DNA of 64,000 nt from Streptomyces albiflavescens (GCF_014645835.1 NZ_BMMM01000004.1:1-64000); one strand, 5' to 3'; positions 1-8,964 are shown, counted from the first letter of the stretch. Notes: generated by a model from the letters alone, not told the origin. Numbers and translations are program-made.

Positions 1-66
1 CTAAGCCTTACAGCGCCGATGGTACTGCAGGGGGGACCCTGTGGGAGAGTAGGACGCCGCCGAACA
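1..66 (+). rRNA. rrf: 5S ribosomal RNA, 3' end only
   Basis: The window opens inside a 5S rRNA. The visible part has the conserved GCCGATGGTACTGC block, the GGGAGAGTAGGACGCCGCC block and the 3' end GAAC. It is followed within 15 bases by a strong terminator, as expected for the last gene of an rRNA operon. The 16S, 23S and 5' half of 5S lie outside the window. The exact 3' end is set by family knowledge to within a few bases. Confidence 0.93.
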
Positions 67-78
67 AATTTTGAGAAG

Positions 79-120
79 AAGCCTCAACTCTTGGGTATAC
101 ACCCGGAGTTGGGGCTTTTT
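79..120 (+). terminator. rRNA operon terminator
   Basis: A 12-bp stem with one mismatch (79-90 against 105-116) and a 14-nt loop is followed by five T residues. It sits just after the 5S rRNA and is a classical intrinsic terminator, unusual in this GC-rich genome for having a true T tract. Confidence 0.92.
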
Positions 121-210
121 CGCGTTCACTAGGTAGTCATGCGCGCATCAATGGGATCCCATGCGACATCGATGCTGAACCCGTTCACAGCGAGGCCGCA
201 TGCGAATGGG

Positions 211-282
211 GCGGTCTGGCAGAGCGTGCGAGTGAGGCGGTCTGGCAGAGCGTGCGAGTGAGGCGGTCTGGCAGAGCGTGCG
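211..282. repeat. 26-bp tandem repeat, 2.8 copies
   Basis: A unit beginning GCGGTCTGGCAGAGCGTGCG is repeated at 211, 237 and 263 with no mismatch over the shared 20 bases; the third copy is cut short. It lies in the 121-391 gap between the rRNA terminator and the terminator of the next gene. I see no gene, tRNA or promoter in that gap. Three copies without spacers of unique sequence do not make a CRISPR array. Confidence 0.9.
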
Positions 283-391
283 GGGCATTGACTCCGTGAT
301 GCTGAGCCCCGGCCCGATCTGTAGGGGGCTGTGCCCAATGATCAGGGATCGGGCGGCAGATCTGGATGACGACGACTGAGTGACGTACGCC

Positions 392-419
392 GGCCCCCAC
401 TCCCATCGGAGTGGGGGCC
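392..419 (-). terminator. Hairpin terminator of the phosphatidyltransferase gene
   Basis: A perfect 12-bp inverted repeat (392-403 and 408-419) with a 4-nt loop lies 15 bases after the stop codon of the minus-strand gene at 435-1196. There is no T tract, which is common for Streptomyces terminators. Confidence 0.75.
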
Positions 420-434
420 ATTCCATCGGGGAGG

Positions 435-1196
435 CTACTTCAGGCGGGACGACGCGACGATCGAGACGATGTGGGCGGGGACGAGGAGCCACACGATCGC
501 CGTCACGGCCACGGTCGCGATCTTCGTCGCCGTCAGGTCGCCGAGCGCCAGGTCGACGATCGCCGTCACGAGCAGCAGGATGGTGCACTCGATGCCGTTG
601 ACCAGGCGGTGGAGGCCGACGGCCGAGGTGAGGCGGCGGACCCGGGCAAGGCCGCTGGAGCGCGGGACGACGGACTGGTCGGTGGCCTTCTCCATGCCGC
701 TGTCGGAGCGCGCCACGTGGACGAGGTCGGAGGACGACTTCAGGAGCAGCACGCCGATGGCTGCCGCCAGGCCGGCCACCAGGTAGGGGTCCAGGCCGAG
801 TTCGGAGGCGCGGATGCCCATCCCGACCATGACGGCGGCGTCGGCGAGGTAGGCGCCGAGGCGGTCCAGGTAGACGCCGAGCGGGCTGAACTGCTTGCGC
901 CAGCGGGCCACTTCGCCGTCCACGCAGTCCAGCAGCAGGTACAGCTGCATGAAGACGACGGAAAGCGCGGCGCCGCCGAGGCCCGGCAGGGCCAGGGCGA
1001 CTCCGGAGAGTACGCCCGCGAAGACCATGACCGTCGTGATCTGGTTCGGCGAGAAGCGCGTGCCCAGCATCAGGCGGGTCACCCGCAGCGAGAGCGCACG
1101 CATATAGAGGCGGCCGGCCCAGTGCTCCGCCCTGCTGTCCAGTTTGCCCGCGGGGTGGATGACCTCGCGGAGTTCCTCTAGTTGGACCTTGGTCAT
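435..1196 (-). CDS. CDP-alcohol phosphatidyltransferase-like membrane protein
   Basis: This 253-residue polytopic membrane protein belongs to the CDP-alcohol phosphatidyltransferase family, whose members transfer a phosphatidyl or phospho-alcohol group from a CDP-linked donor. The signature region is at residues 90-115: D90, D93, G94, A97, R98, G107 and D111 fit the family pattern. The fourth aspartate, expected at 115 and acting as general base in characterised members, is alanine; an aspartate occurs at 119. Several hydrophobic segments flank the motif. The ATG at 1196 is preceded by an AGGGGAG ribosome binding site. The acceptor alcohol cannot be told from sequence. The altered motif means a changed reaction or loss of catalysis is possible. 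Confidence 0.8.
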   Translation of the reverse strand: MTKVQLEELREVIHPAGKLDSRAEHWAGRLYMRALSLRVTRLMLGTRFSPNQITTVMVFAGVLSGVALALPGLGGAALSVVFMQLYLLLDCVDGEVARWRKQFSPLGVYLDRLGAYLADAAVMVGMGIRASELGLDPYLVAGLAAAIGVLLLKSSSDLVHVARSDSGMEKATDQSVVPRSSGLARVRRLTSAVGLHRLVNGIECTILLLVTAIVDLALGDLTATKIATVAVTAIVWLLVPAHIVSIVASSRLK

Positions 1197-1318
1197 GCGG
1201 ATTTCTCCCCTGGATCAATGTGCGTTCAGGGAAGAGCATGACGGGGGCCCGGACGGCGGGCGTAGGCAGGGTGGACAACCGGTGGGTGATGTCGTACGCG
1301 CGTATTACGGTGGCCCCC

Positions 1319-1885
1319 ATGAACCACGTGATCCGGTCCATATGTTCCGACGAGTGGGCCAAGGTGAAGGAGCTCCGGCTCGCCGCCCTGCGGGACCCCG
1401 TCGCGCATCTCGCGTTCCTGGAGACGTACGAGGATGCCGCCGTCAAGCCGGACGCGTTCTGGCGGGAGCGTGCCGCGGGGGCCGCGGTGGGGACGACCGA
1501 GCGGCAGCAGTTCGTCGCCGTGGGTGAGGGCGGGGAGTGGGCCGGATCCGTGACCGTGCTGGTCGAAGAGGCCGGGTCGCGGGATCCCTTTGGGAGTGTG
1601 ATCGAGCAGAGCCAGGGGCATCTGGTGGGGGTTTTCGTACGGCCGGAGCACCGGGGGAGCGGTGTCGGGGTGACCGGAGCGCTGTTCGATGCCGCCCTTG
1701 AGTGGTCCTGGGGGATCGGGCTCGATCGCGTACGGCTGTTCGTGCACGAGAAGAACGGTCGGGCCGAGACGTTCTACCGCAAGACGGGGTTCGTGCCGAC
1801 CGGGGAGAGCGTGGAGGTGCCGGGGGCGCCGGGGGAGCTGGAGCTCGAGTTCGTGATCACTCGGGGGAGCTCGCGGGGCGTCTAG
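1319..1885 (+). CDS. GNAT family N-acetyltransferase
   Basis: A 188-residue single-domain GNAT acetyltransferase. The acetyl-CoA-binding segment RPEHRGSGVG is followed by an amphipathic helix, and the C-terminal RVRLFVHEKNGRAETFYRKT strand-helix is typical of motif B. Substrate is unknown; small-molecule amine or protein N-terminus are both possible. The frame is open upstream to 1220, but the ATG at 1319 (MNHVIRS) begins where homologues of this genus usually begin. No good Shine-Dalgarno sequence precedes it, so the start is moderately sure. It diverges from the phosphatidyltransferase gene with 122 bases between starts. Confidence 0.8.
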   Translation: MNHVIRSICSDEWAKVKELRLAALRDPVAHLAFLETYEDAAVKPDAFWRERAAGAAVGTTERQQFVAVGEGGEWAGSVTVLVEEAGSRDPFGSVIEQSQGHLVGVFVRPEHRGSGVGVTGALFDAALEWSWGIGLDRVRLFVHEKNGRAETFYRKTGFVPTGESVEVPGAPGELELEFVITRGSSRGV

Positions 1886-1994
1886 CCCTTGCGTGAGCCT
1901 CGCCTGGCCTCCGCCTGGCCTTGACCCTTGCGGATCCTTGCCGGTCCTTGCCGGTCCTTGCCCGGTCCCTGCGTGGTCCTCGTCCAGTCCCCGG

Positions 1995-3608
1995 TCAGAC
2001 CGGGAGTTCGTACTGGGGCCAGCGGGACCTCGCCTGTTCCTGGGAGCGGAGCAGGGCGAGGGTCGGGAGGCCCCGGTTGGCTCCGCTGGTCAGGAGGTCC
2101 GGGAGCTGGGGGAGCGGGGCCACGGCCGCCACGTCGTCCAGGACGAGCGTGAGTGGTGGGTCGAGGCGACCGGAGGATGACCGTTCGGCCATGCGCCGGC
2201 CGCGCTCGACCACGCTTGAGGCGAGGGCCGTCAGGAGCGGCATCGCGCCGGGGTTCGCCTTGGGGTCCTCGATGGGTTCACCGATCACATAAAGCGTGCC
2301 CCCTTCGTTGACGAAGGAATCCAAGGCAAGGCTGTCATTTCGGTTCGGAGTGCAGGCTTCGCGGACGTTCACGGTGAAGAGGGAGGAGAGGGCGCGAGCC
2401 GTCAATTCCTGTGCGATGTCTCGGCGTTCGGGGTGCGACGTGAGGGCGGCCTCGAGTTCGCCCGCGGCGCCGGATGCGGCCTTGGGGTGGGTACGAAGAA
2501 CTCGTACGGCGTCCTGTACCTGGGTGCCCTGGGCCCAGCGGTGGACGTGGCGGAAGGGTTTGCCCTCCACGGCCGCGGCGTGCAGATAGCTGCGCAGAAG
2601 CGTTTCCGCGACGTCTGCCATCGCCTGGTCGACCTTGGCGGTGGGGCGTACGGGGGCAAGTATCGCGGCCGCTCTTGCCGCCGCCGTCGCCTTGTCCTCG
2701 CAGCTCGTTGCCGGGGACCAGTGGAGGCGGGCCGGGGTGTCGCACAGATGCGAGGGGTCGTAGAGGAGGACGGGGCCGAGCTTGGCTCTGGCGTCCTTGG
2801 TCTCCGACCAGGTTCTGGGGTTCGAGGTGATGACCAGGGCCGGGCCTTCGGCGTCTCGGACGGCTTGGGCGGCGGTGATGTGGCGGGCTTCGGCGGGGGC
2901 GAGGACGACGGTGCCTGCGGCGCGTGTTGCCCACCCGGCCGCCCGTTCGCCCCGTTCCCGCGCCGCCACCGTCGGCAGGACCGCGTCTTCGGCGCGGAGG
3001 CTTTCCCGTCCGCTCACCGGTTCACGGTCAGCTGCCGAAGGAGCCGTCGACATCGGCTGCGGCGCCGTTATGGGGTGCGGCGGCGCGCCTTCGGAGCGAG
3101 CGGTTTCCCACCCGCCCGCCCCACCGTCGGCTGTCGAAGAGGCCCTCGAAGAGGTCGTCGTCGGCTGGGTGGCCGCCGGAGTGCGAGGCGCTCTCCCCTG
3201 CCTCGGTACCCCCATCCCCTCGTCGGCAGCCTCCGCCCTGCGTCTCGCCCTTCCCGCCCTCCACCTTGCCACTGTCCCCATCACGAACACCGTCAGGACC
3301 AGCAGCACCATCAACTGGCCGATGAACAGGCCCCAGAAGAGCCCGTAGCCGGACAGTTGGGCCGCGGGGGTGTCGGGCCAGGCCCCCGTGATGTCATGCG
3401 GCTGCCCGATGAGGTGGCGCATGGCCAGCGGCGTGTGCGAGAAGGTGACCGCGTCCGGCCAGGCACCCCGGGCGAACCAACCCGCGAGGCCCGTGGCCGT
3501 CCACACCATCAGCGTCATGCCAAGGAGGAAGGCCAGTACGCCGACCAACAGCCCGTCGGGGATGCCGCCTTCCCCTTCGCGACGCCCGTCACGCTGGTCC
3601 TGTCTCAT
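1995..3608 (-). CDS. VirD4/TraG-like coupling protein, Walker A lost, C-terminus short
   Basis: A 537-residue protein resembling type IV secretion coupling ATPases. Two membrane segments (about 20-45 and 88-112) are followed by a low-complexity linker (about 120-225) and a RecA-like domain. A Walker B-like strand LTLVLDDV is near residue 485-492, followed by the family's PLPDL-type helix and GANRGL turn. At residues 236-243, where GxxxxGKT is expected just before the ALVITSNP strand, the sequence reads LAPAEARH, so no P-loop exists. The protein also ends about where the family continues into its last ATPase strands. Short CCTTGCCGGT repeats follow the stop (about 1935-1970). It is the last gene of the minus-strand secretion-like operon, 13 bases after the VirB4-like gene. 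I infer a pseudo-ATPase or a decaying component. Confidence 0.72.
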   Translation of the reverse strand: MRQDQRDGRREGEGGIPDGLLVGVLAFLLGMTLMVWTATGLAGWFARGAWPDAVTFSHTPLAMRHLIGQPHDITGAWPDTPAAQLSGYGLFWGLFIGQLMVLLVLTVFVMGTVARWRAGRARRRAEAADEGMGVPRQGRAPRTPAATQPTTTSSRASSTADGGAGGWETARSEGAPPHPITAPQPMSTAPSAADREPVSGRESLRAEDAVLPTVAARERGERAAGWATRAAGTVVLAPAEARHITAAQAVRDAEGPALVITSNPRTWSETKDARAKLGPVLLYDPSHLCDTPARLHWSPATSCEDKATAAARAAAILAPVRPTAKVDQAMADVAETLLRSYLHAAAVEGKPFRHVHRWAQGTQVQDAVRVLRTHPKAASGAAGELEAALTSHPERRDIAQELTARALSSLFTVNVREACTPNRNDSLALDSFVNEGGTLYVIGEPIEDPKANPGAMPLLTALASSVVERGRRMAERSSSGRLDPPLTLVLDDVAAVAPLPQLPDLLTSGANRGLPTLALLRSQEQARSRWPQYELPV

Positions 3609-3621
3609 CTCACGCCACCTC

Positions 3622-5046
3622 TCACGCCACCGTGGACTCGGAGGAGTCGTCGAGATCGCTGAGGTGCTGTTCCACGAAGGCCGCAGCCCGCTCCTCCGCC
3701 TCCAACTCCGCGGCGCGCAGCGCGTCGTCGGAGAGCAGGTCCGCGGAGGACTCGGTCATGGCGCGGTCGGTGAAGACGAGGGGGCGCTCGGTCTCGGTGA
3801 TGAGGTGTTTCACCACCTGGACGTTGCCGTTGACATCCCAGACCGCGATGCCGGGGGTCAGCGTCGGGATGATCTCGACCGCCCACCTGGGCAGGCCCAG
3901 CACCCGGCCCGTCGACCGCGCCTCGTCCGCCTTCTGGGCGTAGATCGTCCTTGTCGACGCCATCTTCAGGATCGCCGCCGCCTCCTTCGCCGCCGCGCCG
4001 TCGACCACGTCGGACAAGTGGTGGACCACCGCCACGAAGGACAGACCCAGTCGCCGGCCGAACTTCAGCAGACGCTGGAAGAGTTGGGCCACGAAGGGGC
4101 TGTTGATGATGTGCCACGCCTCCTCGACCAGGAAGATGCGCTTCTTCCGGTCGGGGCGGATCCATGTGTGCTCAAGCCACACGCCCACGATCGCCATCAG
4201 GATCGGCATGGCGATCGAGTTGCGGTCGATGTGGGACAGGTCGAAGACGATGAGGGGCGCGTCGAGGTCGATGCCCACCGTGGTCGGGCCGTCGAACATG
4301 CCCCTCAAGTCACCGTCGACCAGGCGGTCCAGGACCAGCGCCACGTCCAGGCCCCACGCCCGTACGTCGTCTATGGCGACGTTCATCGCCTCCGCCGACT
4401 CCGGCTCGGGGTGCCGCAGCTGTTCGACGATGTCCATCAGCACCGGCTGGCGCTCGACGATCGTCTCGTTCACGTACGCGTGCGCGACCTTCAGAGCGAA
4501 GCCCGAGCGCTCGTCGAGGCCGTGGCCCATCGCGACCTCGATGATCGTCCGGAGCAGCGCGAGCTGGCCCGTCGTCGTGATCGCCGGGTCGAGCGGGTTG
4601 AGGCGGATGCCCATGTCGAGCGCCGCGGTCGGGTCGAGCCGGATGGGAGTTATTCCCAGCTCCTCCGCGATCAGGTTCCATTCGCCGACGCCGTCCTCGC
4701 CCTGTGCGTCGAGGACGACGACCTGGCGGTCCCGGAAGCGCAACTGACGGAGGACGTACGTCTTCTCCAGGGCCGACTTGCCGTTGCCGGACTCGCCGAG
4801 GACCAGCCAGTGCGGGGCCGGCAGCTGCTGCCCGTACAGCTGGAAGGGGTCGTAGATGTACCCCTTCCCGGAGTACACCTCGCGTCCGATGATGACACCG
4901 GAGTCGCCGAGGCCGGGCGCGGCGGTCGGCAGGTAGACCGCCTGGGCCTGACCCGTGGAGGTGCGCACGGGGAGGCGGGTCGTCTCGACCTTGCCGAAGA
5001 GGAAGGACGTGAAGGCGTCCGTGGCGGCGGACAGCGGATCCCGCAT
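3622..5046 (-). CDS. VirB4-like conjugative ATPase
   Basis: A 474-residue ATPase of the VirB4/TraC type, which energises type IV secretion channels. Walker A is GESGNGKS at 84-91 and Walker B is IFLVEEAW at about 304-311. The ANIKMASTRT-like region and GLPRWAVEIIPTLTPG near the C-terminus fit the family's ATPase core. The N-terminal VirB4 domain is missing here and appears to be carried by the upstream SCO6880-type protein, so the two may form one split VirB4 unit. The frame is open to 5130, but the ATG at 5046 lies 14 bases after the upstream stop with a GGGG-containing ribosome binding site. It is the only intact P-loop ATPase of the operon. Confidence 0.82.
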   Translation of the reverse strand: MRDPLSAATDAFTSFLFGKVETTRLPVRTSTGQAQAVYLPTAAPGLGDSGVIIGREVYSGKGYIYDPFQLYGQQLPAPHWLVLGESGNGKSALEKTYVLRQLRFRDRQVVVLDAQGEDGVGEWNLIAEELGITPIRLDPTAALDMGIRLNPLDPAITTTGQLALLRTIIEVAMGHGLDERSGFALKVAHAYVNETIVERQPVLMDIVEQLRHPEPESAEAMNVAIDDVRAWGLDVALVLDRLVDGDLRGMFDGPTTVGIDLDAPLIVFDLSHIDRNSIAMPILMAIVGVWLEHTWIRPDRKKRIFLVEEAWHIINSPFVAQLFQRLLKFGRRLGLSFVAVVHHLSDVVDGAAAKEAAAILKMASTRTIYAQKADEARSTGRVLGLPRWAVEIIPTLTPGIAVWDVNGNVQVVKHLITETERPLVFTDRAMTESSADLLSDDALRAAELEAEERAAAFVEQHLSDLDDSSESTVA

Positions 5047-5060
5047 CAGAACATCAGCCC

Positions 5061-6620
5061 CTACCTGCGGATTCCGGTGGCGAACGGCAGTGTGTTGACG
5101 AAGGCGCGGTGGTGCTCGCGGTCGCACCACTCCAGCTTCAGATACGACTTGCCGGCCGAGGCGCGGATCGTCCGCTTGTCGCGTGCGAGGGCTTCCGGCG
5201 AGCGGGCGGAGACCGTGATGTAGCCGACGAGGTTGACGCCCGCGGCGCCACTGGCGAGATCCTCACCGCGCTGGTCCAGGCGGTTGTGCGAGGCGACGTC
5301 GCGTGGGTCCACGGTGCGGTTCATCTTGGCGGCGCGGCTGGCCTCGGCCTCGTCGTTCGTCTTCTCGGTCAGCATGCGCTCGATGGCGACCTCGGTGGGT
5401 TCGAGGTCCATCGTGACGGCCACGGTCCGGATCACGTCCGGGGTATGGACGAGCAGCGGGGCGAGGAAGTTGACGCCCACCGGGGTCATCGGCCACTCCT
5501 TCACCCAGGCCGTGGCGTGGCACCAGGGTGCGCGGGTGGAGGACTCGCGGGTCTTCGCCTGGAGGTAGGTGGGCTCCATGGCGTCGAGTTCGGCGGGCCA
5601 GGCGTTGCGCTTGGTCATCGCCTGGATGTGGTCGATCGGGTGGTCCGGGTCGTACATCGAGTGCACGAGGGAGGCGAGCCGCCCCTGACCGAGCGGCTGC
5701 CGTACGCGGATGTCGGCTTCCTGGAGCCGCGAGCAGATGTCGGTGAGCTCGCGCGCCATGACGACGGCGAGGCCCGCGTCCCGGTCGAGCTTCCTCCCGC
5801 CCTGGGGCCGTGCCGCCCGCGCCATCGCCTGTGCCTCGGCGGCGAGTTCGCGCGAGTAGTGCATGCAGGCGACGAGGTACGCCCGGTGCTGCTCGCTGCT
5901 CGTGGACACCATGGACTGCAGTTGGTCGTACGACTGCTGGAGCCACCCGGGGGCCTTCCCGTCGCCTCGCACGGCGACGTCCTTGGCGTGTGCGTCCGGG
6001 TCGGCGGGCAGGGTGCGCGCGAGCATTTGCAGCCGGGTGACGAAGCCGTCGCCGTTCGCGACGTGCTTGAGGAGGGTCCCGAAGCGGTCGACGAGGGCTT
6101 CCTGGTCCTCGGAGTCGCGCAGGCCGACGCCCGGTCCCTCGATCTCGATCGCTGCCGTCACCGTGCGGCGGTCGGCGTGCAGGAGGACGGCGATCTCGTC
6201 CGGGCCGAAGGGCGCCGCGAGCCATGAGATGCGGCCGATACCCGGCGGCGGTCCGATCTCGATCTCACGGCCGTCGAGACGCGTACCCGCCTCCATGACG
6301 TTCGACCGGTACGTCGTCCCCTGGCGCAGGGTCCGCTTGTAACTGCGGTTGATCTCGAACCACTTGTAGAACGTGCGGCGCTTGTACGGGACGTACACCG
6401 CGGCCAGCGCAAGGAGCGGGAAGCCCATGAGCAAGACGATCCGCAGGGACAGGACGGGGACGAGTAGACCGCACATCATGCCGAGGAACGCGCCCGCGAT
6501 GATCAGCGCGATCTCGCCGGATTCACGATTCCGGCCGACGATCGCGTTCGGCCGGGCGCGGCCGATCAGATATGTACGGCGGGGCGTGACCGGATGGGAC
6601 ACGTGGGACTCGGTCGTCAA
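5061..6620 (-). CDS. SCO6880 family protein (VirB3/VirB4 N-terminal-like)
   Basis: A 519-residue protein of the family that annotation pipelines name after S. coelicolor SCO6880. Two adjacent membrane segments at about 37-80 resemble VirB3/PrgI, and the soluble remainder resembles the non-ATPase N-terminal part of VirB4. No Walker motif is present. The ATG at 6618-6620 overlaps the stop of the preceding membrane protein by 4 bases, and the stop is 14 bases before the VirB4-like start, so the genes are tightly coupled. The likely role is membrane docking of the ATPase. Function is inferred from context and topology. Confidence 0.75.
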   Translation of the reverse strand: MTTESHVSHPVTPRRTYLIGRARPNAIVGRNRESGEIALIIAGAFLGMMCGLLVPVLSLRIVLLMGFPLLALAAVYVPYKRRTFYKWFEINRSYKRTLRQGTTYRSNVMEAGTRLDGREIEIGPPPGIGRISWLAAPFGPDEIAVLLHADRRTVTAAIEIEGPGVGLRDSEDQEALVDRFGTLLKHVANGDGFVTRLQMLARTLPADPDAHAKDVAVRGDGKAPGWLQQSYDQLQSMVSTSSEQHRAYLVACMHYSRELAAEAQAMARAARPQGGRKLDRDAGLAVVMARELTDICSRLQEADIRVRQPLGQGRLASLVHSMYDPDHPIDHIQAMTKRNAWPAELDAMEPTYLQAKTRESSTRAPWCHATAWVKEWPMTPVGVNFLAPLLVHTPDVIRTVAVTMDLEPTEVAIERMLTEKTNDEAEASRAAKMNRTVDPRDVASHNRLDQRGEDLASGAAGVNLVGYITVSARSPEALARDKRTIRASAGKSYLKLEWCDREHHRAFVNTLPFATGIRR

Positions 6621-7927
6621 CGCCCTTCACCTCCCGTGCGGTTGGTACTGCTGTTGCGGGTGCTGCTTGCGTGCGGGGTGTTGGCCGGGCTGGTACGCGG
6701 CGGGGGTGCGGCGGAGGGGACAGATCCGCCGCCTCCGTTCGGCGTACGCGTGCTGTGCGCGGCCACACCGCCGGAGGCCGGGTTGGCGGGGCGGGGCTGG
6801 TTGCCACCGCCTCCGCCGCCGTTGTTGTCGGCGCGGGAACTGTGGGTCTTGATGCCCTGCGCGACCAGGGTGGCCGGCGAGCTGATCACGGCCGCGGCCT
6901 TGCTCTCGGCGCCCTGCATGATGCGGTTGTTGCGGGAGCCCGCGATCTCGTCGCCGAAGCCCGGTACGAAGCGGTAGATCATCGCGCTGGCGAAGATGGC
7001 GAGCAGGATGATGGCGAGGCCGGAGACGACGGCGGAGAAGGCGTCCGGCCCGCTGTCGGTGGACAGCGCCCCGGCGAGCCCCAGCACGATCACGATCACC
7101 GGCTTCACCAGGATCACCGCGATCATGATGCCCGCCCAGCGGCGGACATGGCCCCACAGGTTCTTGTCGACCAGACCCGCGTAGACGACGGTGCCGAGCA
7201 GGGCGCCGACGTAGAGGAGGGCGGCCCGGATCACCAGCTCCAGCCACAGCACACCCGCCGCGAGGATCGACACCAGCGACACGACGATCAGCATGATCGG
7301 GCCGCCGCCGATGTCCTCGCCCTTGCTCAGCGCGCCGGAGAACGTCCCGAAGAAGGTGTCCGTCTGGTTGCCGGTGGTCTTGGCGAGCACCTCGGTGACA
7401 CCGTCCGTCGCCGAGACGACGGTGTAGAGGATCAGCGGGGTGAAGGCGCTCGCCAGCACCGTCAGCCACAGAAACCCGATCGCCTCCGACAGCGCGGTGG
7501 TGAGCGGGACACCCCGCACCGCCCTCTTCGCCACCGCCAGCAGCCAGAGCAGGAGGGTGAGGATCGTGGACGCCGCGAAGACGACGGCGTACTGCTGCAG
7601 GAACTTGGGGTTCGTGAAGTCGACGTTCGCCGTGTCGTTGACCGCGGTGGAGAGCTTGTCGATGGTCCAGGAGGCGGCGTCGGCGCAGCCCTTGGCGAGG
7701 GAGGAGAGGGGGTCGAGGGTGGAGGTGGGGTCGAGGCTGCCTCCGGTGCCCTTTCTGCCGCTGTCGCCTTCGCAGTAGTTCTTGGCGGGGCCGTGGATGA
7801 GGCCGCAGGGGTCGCTGCTTGGCGACGGAGTGGGCGCGGCGACGGCCCGCGTGGCCACCAGCACCGCGGTGGCCTGCAGGGCCCCAACGGCGGCGCCGAG
7901 TTTGAGTACGCGATGGTTAGCGGGCAT
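6617..7927 (-). CDS. VirB6/TrbL-like polytopic membrane protein
   Basis: A 436-residue membrane protein with an N-terminal signal-like helix (about 8-30), an extracytoplasmic segment with three cysteines, then six or so membrane helices between about 110 and 330. The C-terminal 80 residues are hydrophilic and rich in Gly, Asn and Pro. Size and topology match the VirB6/TrbL inner-membrane channel of type IV secretion systems. It overlaps the upstream gene by 11 bases and the downstream gene by 4, so it sits in the middle of the operon. The family call rests on topology and neighbours, not on a sequence motif. Confidence 0.7.
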   Translation of the reverse strand: MPANHRVLKLGAAVGALQATAVLVATRAVAAPTPSPSSDPCGLIHGPAKNYCEGDSGRKGTGGSLDPTSTLDPLSSLAKGCADAASWTIDKLSTAVNDTANVDFTNPKFLQQYAVVFAASTILTLLLWLLAVAKRAVRGVPLTTALSEAIGFLWLTVLASAFTPLILYTVVSATDGVTEVLAKTTGNQTDTFFGTFSGALSKGEDIGGGPIMLIVVSLVSILAAGVLWLELVIRAALLYVGALLGTVVYAGLVDKNLWGHVRRWAGIMIAVILVKPVIVIVLGLAGALSTDSGPDAFSAVVSGLAIILLAIFASAMIYRFVPGFGDEIAGSRNNRIMQGAESKAAAVISSPATLVAQGIKTHSSRADNNGGGGGGNQPRPANPASGGVAAHSTRTPNGGGGSVPSAAPPPRTSPANTPHASSTRNSSTNRTGGEGR

Positions 7928-8765
7928 ACGAGAACCCTCCGTACTCCTCGACAGCCTTCGCGATGTCGTCGGCGCTGGAGGCCCGATCGTCGCCCGGGAC
8001 GGGCGCGGGGCCGTCCTTCTGAGAGTGCGAGACGATCTTCCAGTCCCCGCCGGTCCACTCCAGCTTCATGGTGATGGTGAACCAGCTGCTGGTGACGGGG
8101 TTGGTGGAGTTCTGGCCCGCGAGGCCAAGTAGACCGCCACACCAGACCTCGACTGTCGCGGTGTCACCGGAGGACGCGGTCACCTTGGTGCCGATGGGGC
8201 TCGTCCGCGAGACGAACGTGTAGCCCTGGGGCGCCGAGCCGTCCTCGTTGAGGCCGACGTTCTTGTTGAACTGCGGGGTGTACGCCTTGTCCAGCGTGGT
8301 CTCGAACTCGGTCACCCGGGACGGGGTGACGACGGCCGAGAGGATCTGGTCCCGCTTGCCCTTGTTGAACATGTCGGCCGAACCCAACGCCACCGCATAG
8401 TTCGCCGCCGCGCTCTGCGCCCCCTGCTCGCTCCGCGCGAACCCCGACGGGATCCCCGCCGTCTTCGACTCCACCGGACGCGTCCCCGAGGCCGCCGTAG
8501 GTGATGTCTTCGCCTTGTCGCCGCCTCCGTTGCCCGAAGAGGAGTCGTCCCCTCCACGGTTCGCGAAGGCGATCGCGGCGATCAGGAGGACGACGACGCC
8601 GACGACCGTGACCAGGCTCCGGGAGGAGGACCGCCCGCGGCGGGCGCCGCCGTAGACGTCGCCCGGGCGGTCGGGGAGGCGGGTCCGGGTCTGGCCGGAG
8701 CCGCCGTACCCCCCGTCCTCGCCGCGCGAGGCGTCGCCGTAGCCGGGTTCGTCACCGAGACTCAT
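7917..8765 (-). CDS. Single-pass protein with VirB8/TcpC-like (NTF2-type) outer domain
   Basis: This 282-residue protein has a charged cytoplasmic N-terminus (1-48), one membrane helix (about 49-66), a Ser/Gly/Lys linker and an exported domain from about 95. The exported part has the alpha-then-beta layout of NTF2-like folds, ending in TMKLEWTGGDWKIVSHS, a strand pair typical of conjugation proteins TcpC and VirB8. I read it as the VirB8-type assembly factor of the operon. It overlaps the VirB6-like gene by 11 bases. The start ATG at 8765 follows a weak ribosome binding site. The fold call is inference. Confidence 0.66.
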   Translation of the reverse strand: MSLGDEPGYGDASRGEDGGYGGSGQTRTRLPDRPGDVYGGARRGRSSSRSLVTVVGVVVLLIAAIAFANRGGDDSSSGNGGGDKAKTSPTAASGTRPVESKTAGIPSGFARSEQGAQSAAANYAVALGSADMFNKGKRDQILSAVVTPSRVTEFETTLDKAYTPQFNKNVGLNEDGSAPQGYTFVSRTSPIGTKVTASSGDTATVEVWCGGLLGLAGQNSTNPVTSSWFTITMKLEWTGGDWKIVSHSQKDGPAPVPGDDRASSADDIAKAVEEYGGFSYAR

Positions 8766-8964
8766 GTCGCGTACGCCCCCTCAACCTCTCGCTGAACCAA
8801 GTAGTACGACGGTAGCCGTGCTGGTTCCCGCGCGGGCGCGGTGTGGTGACTCGACATCAGGGAAACGCAACCTCAGCCGGTGGGCACGACGGACGGGTGG
8901 GTCGGAGGGGAGAGGATCGGGCGCGCCCGGCCGGGGACTGACGGTGCGCCAGGCATGGCCGGGC

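Noticed and set aside
211..282. CRISPR array
   Set aside because: Units are directly adjacent with no unique spacers, only three copies, and no cas genes in the window. The arrays at 37716 and 39721 fail for the same reason.
2433..3662. Long plus-strand open frame of 409 codons
   Set aside because: It is the antisense shadow of the VirD4-like gene: Arg/Gly-rich composition without domains, and no ribosome binding site. The same applies to long frames antisense to the VirB4-like, PPK and flavin oxidase genes.
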